Below are positions 9,349 through 18,546 of a DNA stretch of 38,399 nucleotides, piece by piece. Numbering within the stretch: the first letter of the stretch is position 1; each line of letters starts with the position of its first letter. Source of the DNA: Bacteroidota bacterium (GTDB taxonomy: Bacteria; Bacteroidota; Ignavibacteria; Kryptoniales; JAKASW01). The translations under genes and the position numbers were made by a program. The stretch lies in contig JAJZNW010000142.1 of the NCBI GenBank assembly GCA_021811615.1, positions 1 through 38,399 of the forward strand, written 5' to 3'. Below the pieces are notes generated by a model. The model did no database searches and was not told where the DNA came from. It saw only the letters and a list, made by a program, of their open reading frames with translations.

Positions 9349-10583
9349 GCGTTGACGAAAAAAAATCTGCGACATGGCTTTTCCTCGAATTGTGCTACTC
9401 CTGGAAGAAACTAATTCTCATTGGGACCGGTGTGTTCACAGTGCTCGCGGTCATACTCTCCTTACTGCTGCCGAATAAATTCGAAGGGGCCGCTTCTGTG
9501 CTTCCTTCTCAGAAGAGCGCGCTTCTCAATATGCTGGGAGGAGGAGTAAGTTCCACGGTTTCGAACCTTGCCCAGAAATTCGGATCTCTCGTCGGTGGCA
9601 GTGAAGCCCAGATAGGTACTGGATTCAGCTACCTTGCCATCTTGAACAGCCGCGAGGCTATGGAAAAGGTAGTCAAGAAATTCGACCTCATGAAGGTTTA
9701 CGGAATCAAGAATTCCTCTATGGACGCTGCCATAAAGAAGCTTCGCGGCAACTCGGACTTTGCGCTCGATAAGTTTGGAGCGGTCATCGTGAAGGTCTTT
9801 GACCGAAGCCCTGAGAGGGCTGCCGCCATGGCCAATTACTTCGTGCATCTCCTGAACGAAATAAATGCGAACCTATCCTCTGAAGATGCAAGGAACCTGA
9901 GGATCGTGATCCAGGCCCGCTACGAAAAAAATCTCAGTGACCTGAGTGCGGCGGAAGACAGCATGAAAGTTTTCCAGGAAAAGTACGGCGTATTTTCTCT
10001 TCCCGATCAGGCGAAGGCCTCAGTTGAAGTCGGGGCTGAACTTGAATCGCAGATGATACTGGCGCAGGTGAGGCTCTCGGTCTTGAGGAAACAATTCGGC
10101 AACGGATCTCCCGAGATCATGGCGGCAGAACAACAGATCGCCGCACTGAAGACGAAGATTGCCGATCTCAGGTCCGGTCAGGACCTGACCGGAAATCAGG
10201 AATCGGGCGTCTTTCTCCCTTATAAAGAAGTTCCGGGGAAGGCGATGCGTTACCTCCAATTGTACACGGACGTCGAGATTCAGACGAGACTTCTTGAGAT
10301 GATTTACCCGATGTACGAACAGGCCAAGCTCGAAGAGGCAAGGGAGACTCCGACCGTTTTAGTTCTGGACAAGGCCGTGCCGCCGGAAAAGAAGACCTAT
10401 CCAATGAGAGCCTTGATCGTGATTTCAGGATTGGTGCTGGGCTTTGTGCTTTCCGTTCTCTTCAGCCTCTTCGTCGAAAATGGAATTCGTCACGAAGACG
10501 CTGCCGGCGCTTTGGAGGTCAGGTATTATGAATTGTCGAAGCGCCTGTTTCAAAGATTCAACCCCAAGGCCGCCAACGGATAG
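9345..10583 (+). CDS. Wzz-family polysaccharide chain-length determinant
   Basis: This 412-aa inner-membrane protein has the Wzz layout: a cytoplasmic N-terminus, one membrane segment at about residues 18-40, a large periplasmic domain rich in heptad-like helix (about 170-280, much Glu, Lys, Gln, Ala) and a second membrane segment near 355-378 preceded by the proline-rich motif AVPPEKKTYP. There is no C-terminal tyrosine kinase domain or Tyr cluster, so it is the O-antigen/PCP-1-like rather than Wzc-like form. It would set polymer length together with the polymerase encoded next. The GTG start at 9345 has AAGGAG (9331-9336) 8 bases upstream and overlaps the epimerase stop by 4 bases. Confidence 0.85.
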   Translation: MSVDEKKSATWLFLELCYSWKKLILIGTGVFTVLAVILSLLLPNKFEGAASVLPSQKSALLNMLGGGVSSTVSNLAQKFGSLVGGSEAQIGTGFSYLAILNSREAMEKVVKKFDLMKVYGIKNSSMDAAIKKLRGNSDFALDKFGAVIVKVFDRSPERAAAMANYFVHLLNEINANLSSEDARNLRIVIQARYEKNLSDLSAAEDSMKVFQEKYGVFSLPDQAKASVEVGAELESQMILAQVRLSVLRKQFGNGSPEIMAAEQQIAALKTKIADLRSGQDLTGNQESGVFLPYKEVPGKAMRYLQLYTDVEIQTRLLEMIYPMYEQAKLEEARETPTVLVLDKAVPPEKKTYPMRALIVISGLVLGFVLSVLFSLFVENGIRHEDAAGALEVRYYELSKRLFQRFNPKAANG

Positions 10584-10602
10584 AAGGCCGCAAGAGTAAA
10601 TC

Positions 10603-11889
10603 GTGATTAATTCTTCGATCGTACTTATCGCAGTCCCTTTTGCAATTCTTGCAATCGTGGCGTATGTGTACCTTCTTAGAGATGATCGCAGATGGATATT
10701 GGCCGCAATCCCGATTCACCTCATAGTGTTTCTGGAGAAGACTACAAAAATCGATTTAGAGAAGCTGATCTATACAGGGTTCTTCTTTCCAGCTTTGTTT
10801 ATATGGTTCTTCAGAAAGTGGTTGAAAAGGGAGAGGATAATAGAGCGCAAGGATGAACTGGTCCTGGTTTTGTTCCTGGCGATCGGCCTAATAAGTGTAT
10901 TCATCGCAGGGTACCAGGATCCGTCATACTTTTCCAGGGGGTTCCGTGAATACTACATCTTCATCCCCTATCTGTTCTATTTCCCGGTGAGAGATTTCGT
11001 TACTAGCAGGGAGAGGTTCAATGAAATAGTGTGGGCGCTTCTGATTACCTGTACGATAGGAGCGATCTACGTTGTCTACATATTCAAGACCGCGACGGTA
11101 GACGCAACTCATGTCTGGAACGTGCTCTGGAGCAGAAAGAACCTCAGCGAGCCTTTGTACATGACCGCGATCCTGATATTGCTCGCCATGGTTGCGTCCA
11201 AGGCATATAAGCCCAGGATTACATTTCCCCTCCTTGCAATTAATATTCTGGCACTCGGAATAACACTGACGCGAGGTTACTGGGTAGCGACTGGAGTAGG
11301 AGCCGTTCTGCTCATCATCTTCCTCGGTAAAGCCGCCCGTGGGAGGCTCATAGGTTTCTTGACAGGAGGGCTCGCAGTCGTAATTGCAACGGCCGCGATA
11401 GTTTTTCCCCGTATCTTCGAGTTTCTCATCGGCATTGTTGCTGCACGAGCCACCTCCATCAGCTTCCAAAGCGAATCTCTAAAAGACAGACTCATCGAAT
11501 CGGCTTCTGTCATTTCGAAAATCAAGGCGAGCCCGATCATAGGTCACGGCTTTGGCGCAACTTTCTCGTTTTATGAGATCTTGCAGGGTTACACTATGAC
11601 AACGTGGTACATTCATAACGGCTATCTCTTCCTCCTTTTCAAGCTCGGTATAGTCGGTGCAATGATGTATCTATATTTTTATTTTTCGAGGCTGATCTTC
11701 ACTGCGAAGACCGCCAGAGCCGAAAAGGACGAGCAGCTCTCCTCCATGATAATGAGTTTTGCCGTGACTCTGGGAGTCATGCTCCTGGTCAATGTCACAT
11801 CTCCACAGTTTGACGACAAAGTCCCCGTTCTACTTATGACCGTGATGTGGGGAGCCGCTGCGGGTATAGGCCGCAGGCAGGAAAATTGA
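10603..11889 (+). CDS. O-antigen polymerase/ligase-like membrane protein (Wzy/WaaL family)
   Basis: This 428-aa protein is almost entirely hydrophobic with about 11-12 predicted membrane segments and one larger extracytoplasmic loop between about residues 275 and 335, the usual arrangement of Wzy and WaaL proteins. The loop includes the short motif GHGFGATFSFYE followed by WYIHNGYLFLLFKLG, matching the HNxxL-type C-terminal signature of the O-antigen ligase-like Pfam family. Next to Wzz and Wzx, polymerase activity is the most likely, but a ligase cannot be excluded. The GTG start at 10603 has only a weak ribosome site (AAGAG). The reading frame ends inside the TTG start of wzx (TTGA overlap). 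Confidence 0.8.
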   Translation: MINSSIVLIAVPFAILAIVAYVYLLRDDRRWILAAIPIHLIVFLEKTTKIDLEKLIYTGFFFPALFIWFFRKWLKRERIIERKDELVLVLFLAIGLISVFIAGYQDPSYFSRGFREYYIFIPYLFYFPVRDFVTSRERFNEIVWALLITCTIGAIYVVYIFKTATVDATHVWNVLWSRKNLSEPLYMTAILILLAMVASKAYKPRITFPLLAINILALGITLTRGYWVATGVGAVLLIIFLGKAARGRLIGFLTGGLAVVIATAAIVFPRIFEFLIGIVAARATSISFQSESLKDRLIESASVISKIKASPIIGHGFGATFSFYEILQGYTMTTWYIHNGYLFLLFKLGIVGAMMYLYFYFSRLIFTAKTARAEKDEQLSSMIMSFAVTLGVMLLVNVTSPQFDDKVPVLLMTVMWGAAAGIGRRQEN

Positions 11890-13466
11890 GTAAGCTGCTA
11901 CCATCTTTCTCATCGCCCAAGACGAAACCAGTCTCAGGGCCCGGAAATTCGGGAAATAGGGGATCCTCAAGTGTCCTGAAAAGGGTGTATAAGAACAGCC
12001 TGCTGAACATCTTGACGCAGGCGTTTGTAGTAGCAGTAACCTTCTTCGCGATACCGCACATACTGAAGGGGTTGGGCGACACAGCATTCGGCATACTCTC
12101 GCTCGTGCTGATTTTCATCGGGTACTTTTCCCTTGTCGATTTCGGTTTGGGAAGTGCAGTTGTCAAATTCGTCGCCGACAAGAGAAGCATCGACGATAGG
12201 AGCTCCCTGAACGCAGTATTCACATTCTCATGCATAATGAGCATAGTTATCGGCCTGATTGTGGGACTGTTGATGTTCTTGTTCTCAAAGGATTTGGCCC
12301 ATCTGATTTTCAAAGTGTCCGGGGGAATGAGCGTAATAACCGCTTGCCTCAGAATCGTAGCGGCGACTATGCCTTTCATGATTCTGCAGAGTATACTGAA
12401 AGGCGCCCTTATGGGGTACGAACGGTTTGACACTTCCAACTTAATTCAGGCCGCGAGCGGCATTTTGCAGTGGGGCGGTATCCTATTTCTCGTCCTTCTT
12501 GGAGTGAAGCTGACTTGGATCATAGGATATGTCGCACTGTTGAGGTTCGGAATTACGATGCTGTATCTTTTGTCCGTTCTAAAGGTATCCGGGCTGCGTT
12601 TTTCAATCGGTGGACTCCATTCCAGCCTTATGAAGGGCATGCTGGGATTTGGCGGCTGGGTCATGGTCAGCCAGAGTATTAGTCCCATACTTCAGTATCT
12701 CGAGAGATTCGTTCTAAGTGCCACCATCGCAACGAGCATCCTGCCGTTCTATGTTATTCCGTTCGATGCAACGTCCAAGCTACTAGTCCTTGCGACTGCA
12801 ATCGCGGCAGCACTTTTCCCGGGATTGAGTGGTATAAGTGAGCCGGGGGCATCCCGGGGTGAATTCAAACGGGTTTATCTGACGACGCTTAAAATGCTTG
12901 CATATGTGATGATCCCGACGGGGATAGTCCTCGCAACGTTCGCACCCGAAATCCTGAAACTGTGGATAGGTGAATCCTTTGCGGTAAGAGCTCTACCTTG
13001 CTTCCAAATCCTTATTCTCGCATTTGTCGTAAATTCTGTCGCCCACATACCATACACCACATTGCATGCGCTTGGGAAACCCAAGATCCCTGGTATCTTT
13101 CATTTGATTGAATTGCCTATTCATATCTTCGTTGTATTTCTCTCTATAAGATTGTGGGGTGTGGTTGGAGCAGCATTTGCGACCGTTATTAGGATGGTTC
13201 TAGATGCGACTCTCCTCTTCTGGGCCAATCAGAAAGAGCTGAACCTCCTAGAGATGCTGAAGGGAACGTTCAAGTCTGGAATAGTCGTTCCTGTCGTGGC
13301 GGCGTTGGTATGGGCAGGCAGCGTCGCATTCCTTACCCGAAGCATCGCGGCCGAGGTTGTCGTCACCTTGATAGGGCTATCGCTTTATTCTACCGTTGTC
13401 CTTCGGATATCCCTCAGCAAGCGGGAGAGGGAAGCGATATGGGGATCGATCCTGAGAAGGACATGA
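11886..13466 (+). CDS. wzx: Polysaccharide flippase (Wzx, MATE/MOP superfamily)
   Basis: This 526-aa protein has about 12-14 membrane segments beginning near residue 42 (SLLNILTQAFVVAVTFFAIP), followed by the G-L-G-x-x-x-F-G-x-L pattern common at the first loop of oligosaccharide flippases. Wzx moves lipid-linked repeat units across the inner membrane. I place the start at TTG 11886, which overlaps the upstream stop as TTGA and has CAGGA just before it. A longer reading from 11847 would run into wzy by 43 bases and encode a non-conserved N-terminus. The 3' end converges on the - strand glycosyltransferase with an 11-base gap and no obvious terminator. AT content looks higher than in the flanking housekeeping genes, as is common in such loci. 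Confidence 0.82.
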   Translation: MSKLLPSFSSPKTKPVSGPGNSGNRGSSSVLKRVYKNSLLNILTQAFVVAVTFFAIPHILKGLGDTAFGILSLVLIFIGYFSLVDFGLGSAVVKFVADKRSIDDRSSLNAVFTFSCIMSIVIGLIVGLLMFLFSKDLAHLIFKVSGGMSVITACLRIVAATMPFMILQSILKGALMGYERFDTSNLIQAASGILQWGGILFLVLLGVKLTWIIGYVALLRFGITMLYLLSVLKVSGLRFSIGGLHSSLMKGMLGFGGWVMVSQSISPILQYLERFVLSATIATSILPFYVIPFDATSKLLVLATAIAAALFPGLSGISEPGASRGEFKRVYLTTLKMLAYVMIPTGIVLATFAPEILKLWIGESFAVRALPCFQILILAFVVNSVAHIPYTTLHALGKPKIPGIFHLIELPIHIFVVFLSIRLWGVVGAAFATVIRMVLDATLLFWANQKELNLLEMLKGTFKSGIVVPVVAALVWAGSVAFLTRSIAAEVVVTLIGLSLYSTVVLRISLSKREREAIWGSILRRT

Positions 13467-13477
13467 TCGGAGAATGT

Positions 13478-14665
13478 CTAATTGGTATTGTCTCCATCAG
13501 GTATTGGGTCATTAGTCGGAGTGTTTTCCAGAACAGATTCAAAAATTTCCTGTAAAGATTTTTCCCACCGCTCCGCGCTGAACTTAGTTTCGAACGCGAG
13601 CCGCGTCGACTTCCGCAATCGCTCATAGCAGGACGGAGAGTCGTAGACGGAGATGATGCGCTCCGCAAATGCCGTTTCATCGGCATCCTTTGGTAGGACA
13701 AACCCGTTGACGTTATCCTCTACGTAGCTTCTGACCCCTCCGGTATCGAATGTGAAAGAAGGGACACCAAAGGCAGATGCCTCCGCGAAAACTATTCCTG
13801 CAGCCTCTGCTTGCGTAGGGAGCAGGAAGAAATCTGTGTCAAGGTATAGGGAGAGCAGCTTCTCCATATCTTCTGGCTTCGCCTTATCAAGAAGTCCATG
13901 GACTTCTATTCCTCGATCCGGCAATCTCTCCTTTGGAGACCCTCCGACAATCCTCAGACGACAATTCGGATAACGCTTCTTGAGGATATAGTATGTCTTA
14001 ATGGCGATGTCTCCTCCTTTTCGATTCCAGTCGATTCCCACGAAAAGCAAGTTCATGGAATCGCCGCGGCGATATCGAATATCTTTTGCCTCTGGAAGCC
14101 GTTCAATATTCGGAGCGAAGTGAACCACATGCGCTTTCGACGGCGAAATCTTGTAGTCGTCGACGACTGACCGGCGAGCCCATTCCGACGCGAGGACTAC
14201 TGCCGATGCTTTCTCGAGCGCTCGTTGTTCGATCAAATTACCTTCGTCCGCATTCTGCCTGCTAAGATTGCTATACTTCCCATAGTAATTGTTTATCAAT
14301 CCGAATGTCGTGTCCGAAAGGTAGACGATAGGAATGTTTGTATCTAAGAACGCCAGGGATGTGCTTGCTGCAGTTGCCAGCAGCAAGTCGAATTCCTGTC
14401 CACTTAATCTCTGAGTAAGACGTTTGCCCAGATATCTAGAAAGTGCCAAAGCGTGCGTCCAATCGTAGTTTCCCCCAACTAAGAGTGCAAGTCCTTTCCT
14501 TGCCTTCAGCATTCGGATGAATAATCTGGATATTTCCGGGTTAATCCATTCCACAGAGTGATGCCGCTTCAGCAGATTGTATGCAGTGTAAGGGATCCCA
14601 GACCAGAACGATCGGTCTTCAGGGCTGAATTCGGATATGAAACCTATCGATAATCTCTTTTTCAT
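13478..14665 (-). CDS. Glycosyltransferase family 4
   Basis: This 395-aa GT-B-fold glycosyltransferase has an N-terminal acceptor-side domain, the linker stretch LLFVGIDWNRKGGDIAI (about residues 215-231), typical of GT4 enzymes as is the following RIVGG, and the donor-site pattern E-x7-E in EAAGIVFAE (about 300-308) followed by FGVPSF. It would transfer a sugar from a nucleotide donor onto the growing repeat unit on the cytoplasmic face of the inner membrane. Sugar and linkage cannot be predicted. It is the last gene of a four-gene - strand block and has a 71-base gap to its upstream neighbour. Confidence 0.85.
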   Translation of the reverse strand: MKKRLSIGFISEFSPEDRSFWSGIPYTAYNLLKRHHSVEWINPEISRLFIRMLKARKGLALLVGGNYDWTHALALSRYLGKRLTQRLSGQEFDLLLATAASTSLAFLDTNIPIVYLSDTTFGLINNYYGKYSNLSRQNADEGNLIEQRALEKASAVVLASEWARRSVVDDYKISPSKAHVVHFAPNIERLPEAKDIRYRRGDSMNLLFVGIDWNRKGGDIAIKTYYILKKRYPNCRLRIVGGSPKERLPDRGIEVHGLLDKAKPEDMEKLLSLYLDTDFFLLPTQAEAAGIVFAEASAFGVPSFTFDTGGVRSYVEDNVNGFVLPKDADETAFAERIISVYDSPSCYERLRKSTRLAFETKFSAERWEKSLQEIFESVLENTPTNDPIPDGDNTN

Positions 14666-14736
14666 GATGTATTTAACATACCCCTAGACGCAATTGTACC
14701 CGGCCGGCGGTCGTAGTCCAACAAACATGGTCCCGT

Positions 14737-15930
14737 TCAAGTGGTCTTGTGGTCCGAGGAACCCAGTGGAGACTGAGCGGAAGGCTGACCGTTGAATTCA
14801 TGGACGCAGTTTTCGACAAAGCCTTTCAACTCAGATTTGAATCTCTGCTTACTGAACCGCTCCGCGTTCCGTCGAATTATTCCGGGATCCATTATCGACT
14901 CCTGCTGACGAAATCTGGAAACAGCATCCACGATTGCTCCTGGAGTCTGCCTGTCGAAAAGGACACCCGTCTTTCCGTCCAGCACCGTCTCTGTCACGCC
15001 TCCTCTTCCGTAGGCTATCACGGGGGTGCCGCATGCTTGCGCCTCCACCGGAATTATCCCGAAATCTTCGTTTGCGGCGAACACAAAGGCCTTGGCCCTT
15101 TGCATGTAATCGATAAGGACATCCGACTCCTGATATCCGATAATCTCTATGTTCGCAGCAGCCTTTCTCTTAATCTTCTGCATGTCCGGCCCATCACCGA
15201 TGACGACCAATCGCTCCTGTGGCATCATCGAGAATGCTTCCACGATAAGGTCCATCTTCTTGTATTGTACAAGCCGAGAGGCCGCTAGGAAGAAGCCTTC
15301 CTTTTTGCCAACCACCGAGAAAGAATCGACATCGACAGGAGGATAAATTACGGAAGAATCCCTGTTGTATAACTTCTTGATGCGTCTTGCGACGTGCATT
15401 GAGTTGGCAATGAAGAAGTCGACGCGGGGAACCGTAGTCATGTCCCACATCCGCAGGTAATGGAAGATCATACGTACTATCTTGCTCCTGATACCTCTTT
15501 CAAGTCCGGAATCCCTCAGATAGTCGAAATACAGATCCCATATATACCTCATTGGCGTGTGGCAATAACAAATATGCAGCTGGTCAGGTCTGGTCAATAT
15601 TCCTTTTGCCACTGTGTGTGATGATGAAATTACCACATCATAATCCGCCACATCTAGCTGCTCAACCGCCAGCGGGTATAGCGGCAGATAAAGCTGGTAC
15701 CACTTGGAACCCATCGGCATCTTCTGAATGAATGAGGTCGTGATCTTTACATCCTGAAATTTCGTCCCATCCAATATGCTTCTATCCGCTACGAGTGAGT
15801 AGATATCCGAAGGAAAGACTTCCGAGATGCCCTCTACGACTTTTTCCGAACCTGTGTAAGCTCCTGCAAATCTGTCATGGACAATGGCGTATTTGAGATC
15901 AGCAGGATTGGTCCAATCAGCTCGCGGCAT
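14737..15930 (-). CDS. Glycosyltransferase family 4 (WbaZ-like)
   Basis: This 397-aa GT-B enzyme starts with AIVHDRFAGAYTGSEKVVE, where the Gly-Gly-loop region common in GT4 is replaced by TGSEK as in WbaZ-type mannosyltransferases. The HICYCHTPMRYIWD stretch near residue 119 and the ANSMHVARRIKKLY, VIYPPVD segments also fit that group. The C-terminal domain has ASRLVQYKKMDLIVEAF and the E-x7-E motif EDFGIIPVE followed by CGTPVIAYG. Mannosyl transfer is a reasonable guess from similarity that I recall, not a demonstrated activity. It lies between two other GT4 genes in the - strand block. Confidence 0.85.
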   Translation of the reverse strand: MPRADWTNPADLKYAIVHDRFAGAYTGSEKVVEGISEVFPSDIYSLVADRSILDGTKFQDVKITTSFIQKMPMGSKWYQLYLPLYPLAVEQLDVADYDVVISSSHTVAKGILTRPDQLHICYCHTPMRYIWDLYFDYLRDSGLERGIRSKIVRMIFHYLRMWDMTTVPRVDFFIANSMHVARRIKKLYNRDSSVIYPPVDVDSFSVVGKKEGFFLAASRLVQYKKMDLIVEAFSMMPQERLVVIGDGPDMQKIKRKAAANIEIIGYQESDVLIDYMQRAKAFVFAANEDFGIIPVEAQACGTPVIAYGRGGVTETVLDGKTGVLFDRQTPGAIVDAVSRFRQQESIMDPGIIRRNAERFSKQRFKSELKGFVENCVHEFNGQPSAQSPLGSSDHKTT

Positions 15931-16005
15931 CAGTTATGTTCCTTCATTTTGTCGATGATAATTTCCAAACGAGGGTCAGTAATTTCATGAACTATCGGCA
16001 GGATT

Positions 16006-17073
16006 TCAACTCCATCTTCCCTGGAGAGTATCGTGGTAGCCCCTTTCTCTGAGGATTTCTTCATAGAAGGCATAGTGACTCTTTGCTATCTCTTCCCATG
16101 TGAACCTGCGGGCGAATTCGATGCCCCGAATCGTAGTCCCATCCCTATCTTCGGGTCTGGAGACAAGCATGTCGAGTTTCCGCAAAGCGTCCGAAGGAGA
16201 ATCCGCAAATGTGACGGCCCCCTTGAGTCCCTCAGGCGTTTGGCTCCCTGATGTAGTGATGGTGGCCAAACCGTTGCTTAATACGGCAAGAAGCGACCCT
16301 CTCCGTTCCGACGCTCCGTCCGGAAATGGAAGATAGGCGTAAGTACTTTCACTGAAAATCTCCTCAACGTCTTTAGCTGAACGTCCGACCTCCCATTGCA
16401 GGGGAAGCTTCGACTCTCTCTCTCGCAGTTTATTGTAAAAAGACAAATGATTCGGATGAGGGGTGCCGACAACTTTGAATTTATAATGGCGGCCTTCTTC
16501 TCCTGAAAGCCGGACTAGCTCAATGAAGTCTTCGATACCCTTTTCGGGTCTCAGTTGACCAAAGTAAATTACAGTATAGGGATCTCTGCCTGTTGACTTG
16601 AGTGCGGAAGGGAAGGCAATATTGCTGGCTATTGGAACAACCTTTGGTCGGCTGTTCAGGTTGGGATTTTTTCTGAGAAATTCCTGCAGCTCAAATTCGG
16701 AAGTGAAGATCATACCCTCGGCGTGCCGTGCCATGAAACCGATGCACCACTTACGCAGGGGATGAGCCTGTGTGTATTCGTGTATGGTCACGAAGACGTT
16801 AGCAGCCGGAGGAAATGCGGAGAAGAGAGCCGCGGTCAATGACCTGGTATAGCCGATCGGCGGATATTGTATGTGTAATATGTCGGCTTCAAAGTCGTCC
16901 AGTTTTTTTCGCAGTCCAAGTATTCCTTCCTTATTCCACTCGATTCTGTCGAAGACCCGTGTCTCGACGGACAGCCGCCGGAGATAGTCGGCAATCAGAT
17001 AAGTGTAGTCACCGACACCGCATGCCTTCGAAGTGTCGGAAGGAGGGCTGTCCACCAAAAAAGCAATTCTCAA
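16006..17073 (-). CDS. Glycosyltransferase family 4 lacking the second Glu of E-x7-E
   Basis: This 355-aa protein begins MRIAFLVDSPPSD and has the GT4 glycine-rich acceptor loop CGVGDYTYLIADYL (about residues 18-31). The donor domain has YFGQLRPEKGIEDFIEL near 170-187. At the usual E-x7-E position it reads SERRGSLLAVLSNGLATI: the first Glu is present but the second is Val, and one residue is missing before the Gly. I recall a GT4 subset with this SERRGS form, so it may be normal for its subfamily rather than damaged. Probably adds one sugar of the repeat unit. 75 bases separate it from the next gene. Confidence 0.8.
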   Translation of the reverse strand: MRIAFLVDSPPSDTSKACGVGDYTYLIADYLRRLSVETRVFDRIEWNKEGILGLRKKLDDFEADILHIQYPPIGYTRSLTAALFSAFPPAANVFVTIHEYTQAHPLRKWCIGFMARHAEGMIFTSEFELQEFLRKNPNLNSRPKVVPIASNIAFPSALKSTGRDPYTVIYFGQLRPEKGIEDFIELVRLSGEEGRHYKFKVVGTPHPNHLSFYNKLRERESKLPLQWEVGRSAKDVEEIFSESTYAYLPFPDGASERRGSLLAVLSNGLATITTSGSQTPEGLKGAVTFADSPSDALRKLDMLVSRPEDRDGTTIRGIEFARRFTWEEIAKSHYAFYEEILRERGYHDTLQGRWS

Positions 17074-17137
17074 GCTTGTGCTCCATCATGTACGTTATAG
17101 CAGCTATCGAACTTCTTCAAGTTACTCAATTTCAGTT

Positions 17138-18109
17138 CTACTTGGTAGAAATTGCGCTCTCATCATCCCGGCCACCTTTCGGATGTCTGCCTTCGAAAAG
17201 AAGCCGCAGAAATTCTGGAAGGCGCCTTCTGTAGTCGTCTTGTACAACGGCTCGGCCTATGTACCCTACAAACCTTACTGTGTCTATAGCGAATCTGGAT
17301 GCGATCGAGAGGTCAAGGTAGTTGTCAAAAAAATATCTCTCGCTTTTCATGTTTTCCAAAAATCTGGATGCCCCGATCTTCGCGATGCTCGAACTCCCTT
17401 TGTGGATTATCCGCGTTGAAGGAAGTACGTATGTGCGTAATCCGGCTTTTCTCAGTTTCTCTGCCAGGATGAATTCTTCCCAGTAGATGAAGGTCTCTTC
17501 ATCGAACGTGCCGATCTCCCTTATTGTCGACGCGCGAAAGAGCATCGCACTCCCGTGAATTGCGTATACCTCGCTCGGGGTTCTGCCGCGATAAAAAAAG
17601 CGCTTGTAGAGTGCTGTGCGGCGGATAACTCTCTGAATTGGGCTTTTGGTGAAGAGTATAGACCACACGTTTATCGGGCGCAGCATGGGCAAATCAAGAA
17701 ACTCTCCTGTAGCGGCATCGCTTATCTCGGGCCCGATGAGAGCTGCACCGGGATTTCTCTCTGCGAAATCGATGAGCTCTCTTACGGCGTGCTGCGGGAC
17801 TGTCGTGTCGTTATTGAGTACCAGAACGTATTCCGCGCCGTTATCCATCGCATAATGAATACCTCGGTTGTTCCCAGCGGCAAAGCCCAGGTTAGTCCCG
17901 GTTTCAAGAATCGTCAAATCAGGAAAAGCTCCTCGTATACGTTCCACCGACCCGTCGGTTGAACCGTTGTCCACGACAACGATCCTGATATTCTCATAAC
18001 TCGAATCGAGTAGTGACCGAACGCACGGAATAGAATCGGCCCAGCCGTTCCAGTTCAATATGACAACTACAACTAACGGGGTTCTCCCAGGTGTGAGGTC
18101 CTGGGTCAT
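17138..18109 (-). CDS. Glycosyltransferase family 2 (rhamnosyltransferase-like)
   Basis: This 323-aa inverting GT-A glycosyltransferase has the classic GT2 features: VVVVILNWNGW near the N-terminus, VVDNGSTDGS, NLGFAAGNNRGI, and the metal-binding NND in LVLNNDTTV (about residue 98-106). The later FDEETFIYWEEFILAEKLRKAG region matches the FxEDxDLxxRxxxxG element of rhamnosyltransferase-like members, although here the Glu-Asp is Glu-Glu. It is the first gene of the - strand block of four transferases, downstream of an AT-rich segment (about 18125-18160) that probably contains the block's promoter. There is no strong Shine-Dalgarno sequence ahead of the ATG. Confidence 0.85.
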   Translation of the reverse strand: MTQDLTPGRTPLVVVVILNWNGWADSIPCVRSLLDSSYENIRIVVVDNGSTDGSVERIRGAFPDLTILETGTNLGFAAGNNRGIHYAMDNGAEYVLVLNNDTTVPQHAVRELIDFAERNPGAALIGPEISDAATGEFLDLPMLRPINVWSILFTKSPIQRVIRRTALYKRFFYRGRTPSEVYAIHGSAMLFRASTIREIGTFDEETFIYWEEFILAEKLRKAGLRTYVLPSTRIIHKGSSSIAKIGASRFLENMKSERYFFDNYLDLSIASRFAIDTVRFVGYIGRAVVQDDYRRRLPEFLRLLFEGRHPKGGRDDESAISTK

Positions 18110-18522
18110 CAGTCTTCAGATCTGGATGCATTCATATAATGAAAATATAATACAGCCGCGGAAATGGAGCACTCACGTTTTACATGACAAGCCTGTCGCC
18201 GCTTCCGAACCGCGAGCTCTCCTTGAAGTCGACCCGGTTTCCTTTTACGTATCAAACGGGATATGTGAAGCCGCCGAATTGACCGGCGGAGGGTTATGCC
18301 CGCCGCCACCGAATGTCCATCGACATTTTTGCCGATTCTATGAAGTTGTTTCTCGTTTCTAAACGTAACTTTTGATATTTTATGATTATGAGGCGAATGT
18401 TATCTCACCGCATTGTCGTTAATGAGGCGCTTAGAGCTTTCAATTCCAACTGTCTTTCTGTTTTTTCAGGGAGGGCGCATCAGTAAGGTCCTTACTCTCT
18501 CGGCGTCGGCTGTCAATCAGTC
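18110..18522. promoter_or_regulatory. Divergent intergenic region between the two polysaccharide transcription units
   Basis: This 413-base gap separates the - strand transferase block from the + strand phosphotransferase operon and should hold both promoters. Visible elements: an AT-rich stretch near 18125-18160 with several -10-like hexamers on the - strand (TATTAT, TATATT); a GC-rich hairpin CCGCCG-7-CGGCGG (18271-18276 with 18284-18289), whose 3' arm could alternatively pair with CCGCC just downstream near 18300; and a perfect palindrome GTAAGG-T-CCTTAC at 18483-18495, about 50 bases before the next gene. I could not choose exact -35/-10 pairs with confidence. No credible gene is present. 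Confidence 0.45.
18483..18495. promoter_or_regulatory. Perfect 13-bp palindrome, possible operator
   Basis: GTAAGG (18483-18488) and CCTTAC (18490-18495) are perfect reverse complements around a single T. The position, 52-64 bases ahead of the phosphotransferase start, suits a regulator binding site near the promoter. No candidate regulator is encoded beside it. Confidence 0.35.
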
Positions 18523-18546
18523 ATGTCTCAGTGCAGCGGAGAACAG

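Noticed and set aside
18109..18309. A 66-codon open frame on the - strand in the divergent gap
   Set aside because: Very basic, low-complexity translation, no ribosome site, and it overlaps the AT-rich promoter-like segment of the transferase block.
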